8,141 bases of DNA from Congregibacter sp. GTDB taxonomy: Bacteria; Pseudomonadota; Gammaproteobacteria; Pseudomonadales; Halieaceae. Each line of letters starts with the position of its first letter. The first letter of the stretch is position 1. Below, piece after piece: positions 1 to 8,141 of this stretch. The notes beneath the pieces are model-generated. The model searched no databases. It was not told the DNA's origin and saw only the letters and a program-made list of their open reading frames with translations. The stretch covers positions 1-8,141 of the forward strand of contig JACETJ010000051.1 in NCBI GenBank assembly GCA_013911345.1. Reading direction: 5' to 3'. The position numbers and the translations under genes are program-made.

Positions 1-74
1 AACCAGTCGATCCAGGCTGCGCGGAAGGCGAGGTAGGTACGTTTGACCCAATAAGGGCGAAGATCTTCGCGCAT
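1..74 (-). CDS. 5' end of a minus-strand gene, possibly a hexapeptide acyltransferase (partial)
   Basis: Reading the minus strand from the ATG at 74-72 gives 24 codons with no stop up to the window edge: MREDLRPYWVKRTYLAFRAA followed by WIDW. The short charged start, then PYWVKR and a Y-L-x-F-R run, resembles from memory the N-termini of some proteobacterial acyltransferases of the left-handed beta-helix (hexapeptide) type. None of the hexapeptide repeats themselves lie in the window, so the family call is tentative. The gene diverges from the methyltransferase gene, and its ATG overlaps the first possible ATG of that gene. Its promoter would have to lie within about 75-180, inside the long version of that neighbour. 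No convincing Shine-Dalgarno sequence precedes the ATG. The frame being real is moderately likely; the function is a guess. Confidence 0.5.
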   Translation of the reverse strand, partial: MREDLRPYWVKRTYLAFRAAWIDW

Positions 75-807
75 GCTTTCAGTTATGACCAGACCGGCTC
101 GAGTAGCGGGGTATGATGGCAAGGTGACTGACTCTCCGCAAACAGATCTGCCTCTGCATACTGCACCGGTGCTAAAGACAGACCAGATGGCACCCCATCC
201 TGATCTCGCAGAGATTGTGCAACACCATCAGGATCACCCATGGCGTAAACCCTGCCCCGCGCATACCCGAGAGGCTTTCGAGCAGCTGTTCGAACGCTCG
301 CAGCATGAACAAAGACCTCTGATCCTCGATTCATTCTGCGGGACCGGCATGAGCACAGCACTCATCGCTGCGGCGCATCCGGATGCGCTGGTGGTCGGCA
401 TCGATCAGTCGGCGCATCGGCTGGCAAAACATCAAGCCACCCGAGCACGAAATTATCTGCTGCTTCGCGCTGAGGCCGAGCCGTTTTGGCTTTGCCTTGT
501 GGAAGCCGACCTCACACTACACAGCCATTGGCTCCTATACCCCAACCCCTGGCCCAAGGCTTCTCAGATCAAAAGACGGGTTCACGGGCACGGCGCTTTC
601 TCCGTGCTGTCGAGGCTCGGTGGCGCGCTGGAGCTGCGCACTAACTGGGATATTTTCGTGAGGGAGTTCTCTCAGGCGGCCGCCCTCGTTGGCATCAATG
701 GTCAGGCAGAATCGTTCCGCCCCGACTCACCGATGACTTTGTTTGAGCGAAAGTATGCAGATCGGGGCCACACCCTGTGGCGTTTTCGGGGTAAATGCGT
801 CAACTAG
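73..807 (+). CDS. TrmB-like SAM-dependent methyltransferase (tRNA guanine-N7 methyltransferase family, divergent)
   Basis: The 244-residue product resembles the tRNA (guanine-N7-)-methyltransferase fold, which transfers a methyl group from S-adenosylmethionine to G46 of tRNA. SAM motif I is DSFCGTG (86-92), followed by the acidic strand VVGID (107-111). The family's signature segment is YPNPWPK (156-162) with KRR at 167-169. The C-terminal TLFERKY (222-228) matches the T-x-Y-E-x-K-F block of TrmB. Two things differ from housekeeping TrmB: motif I is not the usual E-I-G-x-G-x-G, and the Asp of DPW is Asn158. It may be a TrmB paralogue with another substrate rather than TrmB itself. The start is uncertain. 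ATG 73 and ATG 85 lack a Shine-Dalgarno sequence and overlap the divergent gene; GTG 124 and ATG 187 (Met39, just before the conserved HPDL) are alternatives. The last 200 residues carry everything recognisable. The stop is TAG at 805-807, and cysE follows after 70 bp on the same strand. Confidence 0.8.
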   Translation: MLSVMTRPARVAGYDGKVTDSPQTDLPLHTAPVLKTDQMAPHPDLAEIVQHHQDHPWRKPCPAHTREAFEQLFERSQHEQRPLILDSFCGTGMSTALIAAAHPDALVVGIDQSAHRLAKHQATRARNYLLLRAEAEPFWLCLVEADLTLHSHWLLYPNPWPKASQIKRRVHGHGAFSVLSRLGGALELRTNWDIFVREFSQAAALVGINGQAESFRPDSPMTLFERKYADRGHTLWRFRGKCVN

Positions 808-877
808 CTAAGGGCCGTCTAAAACGCTAACCTTCGCCTCCCTGCAATGAAGCCCCGAGGGGCGCGGAGCAGAATCG
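808..877 (+). other. Short spacer between the methyltransferase gene and cysE
   Basis: This 70-bp gap holds no gene. It contains a small inverted repeat, GCCC-CGAG-GGGC (852-863), directly upstream of the cysE ribosome binding site. The stem is only four base pairs and no T run follows, so it is not a terminator. I see no convincing -35/-10 pair here. cysE may be transcribed together with the upstream gene or from a promoter inside it. Confidence 0.4.
866..869 (+). promoter_or_regulatory. Shine-Dalgarno sequence of cysE
   Basis: GGAG lies 8 nt upstream of the ATG at 878. It supports that start over the in-frame ATG at 911, which has no comparable purine block. Confidence 0.6.
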
Positions 878-1702
878 ATGACAGCCACACAACGCGACGG
901 CATCAAACAAATGCAGAACGGTGATCCCATTTGGGAACGCATCTGCAGCGAAACCCGCGAGGCCGCTGCCGCAGAGCCTATTCTGGCGAGTTTCTTGCAC
1001 GCGACCATCCTCAATCATGAAGAACTCGAGTGTTCGCTGAGCTTTCATCTGGCCAATCTACTCGACAACCCCTCCGCACCGGCAATGATGCTGCGCGAGC
1101 TGATTCTTGAGGCACTGCGCGATGATAGCGATATCAGAGGCGCGATTCGCGATGACCTGAACGCCATTCTTGATCGGGATTCAGCCTGCCACGAGCTGTA
1201 CATTCCGTTTCTGTACTTCAAGGGCTTTCAGGCGCTGCAAATTCACCGCATCGGTCACTGGCTGTGGACACACGACCGGCAGCCACTGGCACTGTTCCTA
1301 CAGAGCCAGGTGTCCCGACAGTTTGGTATCGATATACACCCGGCCGCCCGTTTCGGCCACGGCATCATGCTCGACCACGCCACCGGATTGGTGGTGGGTG
1401 AGACGGCCGTTGTCGGCAACCGGGTATCGATTTTGCAGTCGGTCACGCTGGGCGGCACTGGCAAAGAAGACGGCGACCGTCACCCCAAGATAGGTGACGG
1501 CGTGTTGATCAGCGCGGGAGCGAAGATCCTTGGCAATATCCATGTAGGAGAAGGTGCCAAAGTAGGGGCCGGTTCAGTGGTGCTACAGAACGTACCGGCA
1601 CACACCACGGTGGCAGGTGTGCCGGCAAAAGTCGTCGGGAAGCCGACCACCAGCTCTCCGGCGCTCGACATGGATCACGCCATTCCCGATTCTCAGTGGT
1701 AA
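878..1702 (+). CDS. cysE: Serine O-acetyltransferase
   Basis: CysE transfers acetyl from acetyl-CoA to L-serine to give O-acetylserine, the committed step of cysteine synthesis in the cytoplasm. The protein is 274 residues, against 273 in E. coli. The N-terminal helical domain (about 15-140) includes the block [20 protein letters not shown] (105-124). The left-handed beta-helix follows, with DIHPAA (152-157), GIMLDHATG (162-170), [20 protein letters not shown] (172-191) and RHPKI (201-205). Asp152, His167 and His202 have the same spacing as E. coli catalytic Asp143 and His158 and active-site His193. GAGSVV and [11 protein letters not shown] close the helix. After that the chain departs from the family: following the LDMD block (263-266) it ends in HAIPDSQW, without the long tail and terminal isoleucine that dock into CysK in E. 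coli. The last three codons overlap the 3' end of the convergent hemE gene. The start at 878 is backed by a GGAG. Confidence 0.96.
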   Translation: MTATQRDGIKQMQNGDPIWERICSETREAAAAEPILASFLHATILNHEELECSLSFHLANLLDNPSAPAMMLRELILEALRDDSDIRGAIRDDLNAILDRDSACHELYIPFLYFKGFQALQIHRIGHWLWTHDRQPLALFLQSQVSRQFGIDIHPAARFGHGIMLDHATGLVVGETAVVGNRVSILQSVTLGGTGKEDGDRHPKIGDGVLISAGAKILGNIHVGEGAKVGAGSVVLQNVPAHTTVAGVPAKVVGKPTTSSPALDMDHAIPDSQW

Positions 1703-2754
1703 GCCGGCGAAAGCTCCACCACCGCATCGACCATCGCCGCTACGTGCTCAGGATCAATTCCCGGCGTCACACCGTGGCCCAGGTTAAACACGTGGCCATT
1801 GCCCTCGCCGAACGAACTGAGGATCTGACTCACCTCTGTGCGGATTCGCTCCGGTGAAGCGTTGAGCAAGGTGGGGTCCATATTGCCCTGAAGACAGACC
1901 CTGTCACCGACCCGCGCACGGGCCTCGCCAATATCAGTGGTCCAATCAAGCCCTACAGCATCGGCACCGCAATCGGCAATCGCTTCGAGCCACTGACCAC
2001 CACCCTTAGTGAAGACAATGACCGGCACACGTCTCCCCTCTGCCTCTCTTGGTAATTGCTCGATAATCTGCGTCATATACTGAAGCGAGAATTCGCGATA
2101 AGCAGCGTGGCTCAGCGAGCCGCCCCACGTATCAAAAATCTGCAGCGCCTGCGCGCCGTTGCGCACCTGCTCAGCAAGATAAACCGCTACCGACTTCGCC
2201 AACTTCGACAGCAGCTGATGCATGAGCTCGGGTTCGTTGAAGGCCAGAGATTTCACCTTGGCGAAATCCTTACTCGAGCCGCCCTCCACCATATAAGTAG
2301 CCAACGTCCACGGACTGCCGGCAAATCCGATCAGCGGGATGCTGCCTTTAAGCTCTTTGCGAATCAGCGCCACCGCATCCATCACGTAGCCCAATTCGTT
2401 GGTTGCACGATCGGGATCCAATGCGGCGATCTCCGCCGCGGAGGAAATCGGCCGCTCAAATCGCGGACCCTCACCCTCTGAAAAATAAAGTCCCAAGCCC
2501 AACGCATCCGGCACGGTTAAAATATCGGAGAACAAAATGGCGGCGTCCATCGCGTAACGCCTGAGCGGCTGCAACGTGACCTCGCAGGCCATCTCGGGGT
2601 TGGTACAAAGCCCCATAAAGCTGCCCGCCTCAGCACGGGTCTCGCGGTACTCAGGGAGATAGCGTCCCGCCTGGCGCATCATCCATAGTGGGGTTCGGTC
2701 CACAGGTTCACGCATTAGGGCGCGAAGGAACCGGTCGTTTTCCAAGCTGACCAT
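1693..2754 (-). CDS. hemE: Uroporphyrinogen decarboxylase
   Basis: HemE removes the four acetate carboxyl groups of uroporphyrinogen III to give coproporphyrinogen III in cytoplasmic heme synthesis; it needs no cofactor. At 353 residues it matches the E. coli enzyme (354). Signature segments are [20 protein letters not shown] (21-40), [18 protein letters not shown] (74-91), [20 protein letters not shown] (143-162), [10 protein letters not shown] (248-257), [11 protein letters not shown] (265-275) and [14 protein letters not shown] (325-338). Arg27, Arg31, Asp77, Tyr154 and His327 correspond to substrate-binding or catalytic residues known in the family. The start ATG at 2754-2752 is preceded by AGAGAG with 8 nt spacing. 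The gene lies 176 bp downstream of gltD on the same strand, the same order as in Pseudomonas. Its stop (1695-1693) lies inside the end of cysE. The chain is intact, with no frameshift. Confidence 0.97.
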   Translation of the reverse strand: MVSLENDRFLRALMREPVDRTPLWMMRQAGRYLPEYRETRAEAGSFMGLCTNPEMACEVTLQPLRRYAMDAAILFSDILTVPDALGLGLYFSEGEGPRFERPISSAAEIAALDPDRATNELGYVMDAVALIRKELKGSIPLIGFAGSPWTLATYMVEGGSSKDFAKVKSLAFNEPELMHQLLSKLAKSVAVYLAEQVRNGAQALQIFDTWGGSLSHAAYREFSLQYMTQIIEQLPREAEGRRVPVIVFTKGGGQWLEAIADCGADAVGLDWTTDIGEARARVGDRVCLQGNMDPTLLNASPERIRTEVSQILSSFGEGNGHVFNLGHGVTPGIDPEHVAAMVDAVVELSPAYH

Positions 2755-2762
2755 GCTATCGA

Positions 2763-2768
2763 CTCTCT
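2763..2768 (-). promoter_or_regulatory. Probable Shine-Dalgarno sequence of hemE
   Basis: On the minus strand AGAGAG ends 8 nt before the hemE ATG. It is purine-rich but lacks the full AGGAGG core, and it sits within a generally purine-rich leader, so its importance is hard to judge. Confidence 0.45.
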
Positions 2769-2812
2769 TTTGGCTATCTTTTTTGTATTGTCTTTCTTAT
2801 TTTTCTGACTCT

Positions 2813-2839
2813 GATCTTTCTATTTCAGATCTTTTTTTT
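2813..2839 (+). terminator. Weak hairpin followed by eight T (terminator-like, plus strand)
   Basis: GATCT (2813-2817) and AGATC (2827-2831) can pair around a 9-nt loop, and T8 follows directly at 2832-2839. The stem is only 5 bp with two G-C pairs, too weak for a standard intrinsic terminator. No plus-strand gene ends nearby; the closest, cysE, ends over 1 kb away. GATCTTT also occurs as a direct repeat here (2813-2819 and 2828-2834), so the arrangement may be a by-product of repeated sequence. It could damp antisense transcription into gltD. Confidence 0.2.
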
Positions 2840-2893
2840 CGTGACGCTTTGAAGGGTTGAGCGACCCCCGAAACATGGAGTCATTGTTGTTAA

Positions 2894-2920
2894 GTGTACC
2901 CTTGCGGACCGGGCTTACAC
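2894..2920 (-). terminator. Hairpin downstream of gltD, possible terminator or mRNA-end stabiliser
   Basis: GTGTA (2894-2898) pairs with TACAC (2916-2920), and CCC (2899-2901) with GGG (2911-2913), leaving a 2-nt bulge and a 9-nt loop. The hairpin begins 10 nt past the gltD stop. On the minus strand no U run follows it, so it is not a classical Rho-independent terminator. It could protect the gltBD message end or partly separate hemE expression from gltBD. Confidence 0.3.
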
Positions 2921-2930
2921 GACCCCATAA

Positions 2931-8141
<5,211 letters not shown>

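Larger units (their letters stand above)
2755..2930 (-). other. Intergenic leader between gltD and hemE
   Basis: The 176-bp gap has two halves. The part next to hemE (2755-2840) is almost all A and G on the minus strand, with A-tracts (T-tracts on plus) at 2768-2771, 2779-2784, 2800-2804 and 2832-2839. These are roughly 11 bp or multiples of that apart, which suggests intrinsic bending or an unstructured mRNA leader. The part next to gltD (2841-2930) is mixed in composition and holds a hairpin. No open frame of useful length or clear sigma-70 promoter was recognised. hemE may be read from gltBD or from its own unrecognised promoter. Confidence 0.5.

Noticed and set aside
112..117. TATGAT as a -10 element for the methyltransferase gene
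   Set aside because: No acceptable -35 lies 16-18 bp upstream and no extended -10 TG precedes it. It is kept only as a hint that the start may be further downstream.
387..394. GCTGGTGG, identical to the E. coli Chi octamer
   Set aside because: A single occurrence in a coding region, explained by the Ala-Leu-Val-Val codons; nothing shows it is a recombination signal here.
852..863. GCCCCGAGGGGC palindrome before cysE as a terminator or riboswitch
   Set aside because: The stem is at most 4-5 bp with a tight loop, no T run follows, and no larger structure was seen in the 70-bp spacer.
2056..2481. A 141-codon plus-strand open frame
   Set aside because: It is entirely antisense to conserved hemE sequence, with no family motif.

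Overview
The window looks like an ordinary chromosomal segment from a gammaproteobacterium, moderately GC-rich by eye. The layout gltB-gltD-hemE is the order I know from Pseudomonas. Several details of the large glutamate synthase subunit, such as a GGTAASP loop, read more like Pseudomonas-type than Escherichia-type proteins. A marine or Pseudomonas-like lineage is plausible, but the genus cannot be fixed from the sequence alone.

Layout. Positions 1-74 hold the first 24 codons of a minus-strand gene that leaves the window on the left; it may be a hexapeptide acyltransferase. A TrmB-like SAM-dependent methyltransferase (73-807) diverges from it. It is followed after 70 bp, on the same strand, by cysE, serine O-acetyltransferase (878-1702). 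The remainder is on the minus strand: gltB (8141 to 4363, N-terminal part outside the window), gltD (4352-2931) and hemE (2754-1693). cysE and hemE converge and their 3' ends overlap by 10 bp. gltB and gltD are 10 nt apart and look translationally coupled. gltD and hemE are separated by 176 bp, which contains a hairpin and a strongly purine-rich (T-rich on the plus strand) leader for hemE.

How the genes work together. GltB and GltD form NADPH-dependent glutamate synthase, which makes two glutamates from glutamine and 2-oxoglutarate. In gammaproteobacteria glutamate, charged onto tRNA-Glu, is the start of tetrapyrrole synthesis, and HemE acts later in that pathway (uroporphyrinogen III to coproporphyrinogen III). 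The neighbourhood therefore joins nitrogen assimilation and heme synthesis, although the link may be only historical. CysE commits serine to cysteine synthesis. The TrmB-like protein probably methylates RNA, but its substrate is uncertain.

I found no mobile element, CRISPR array, tRNA, rRNA or obvious novel system. The points worth a second look are small: a divergent pair of overlapping start codons, an unusual TrmB-like motif, a CysE that lacks the usual C-terminal tail, and the hemE leader.
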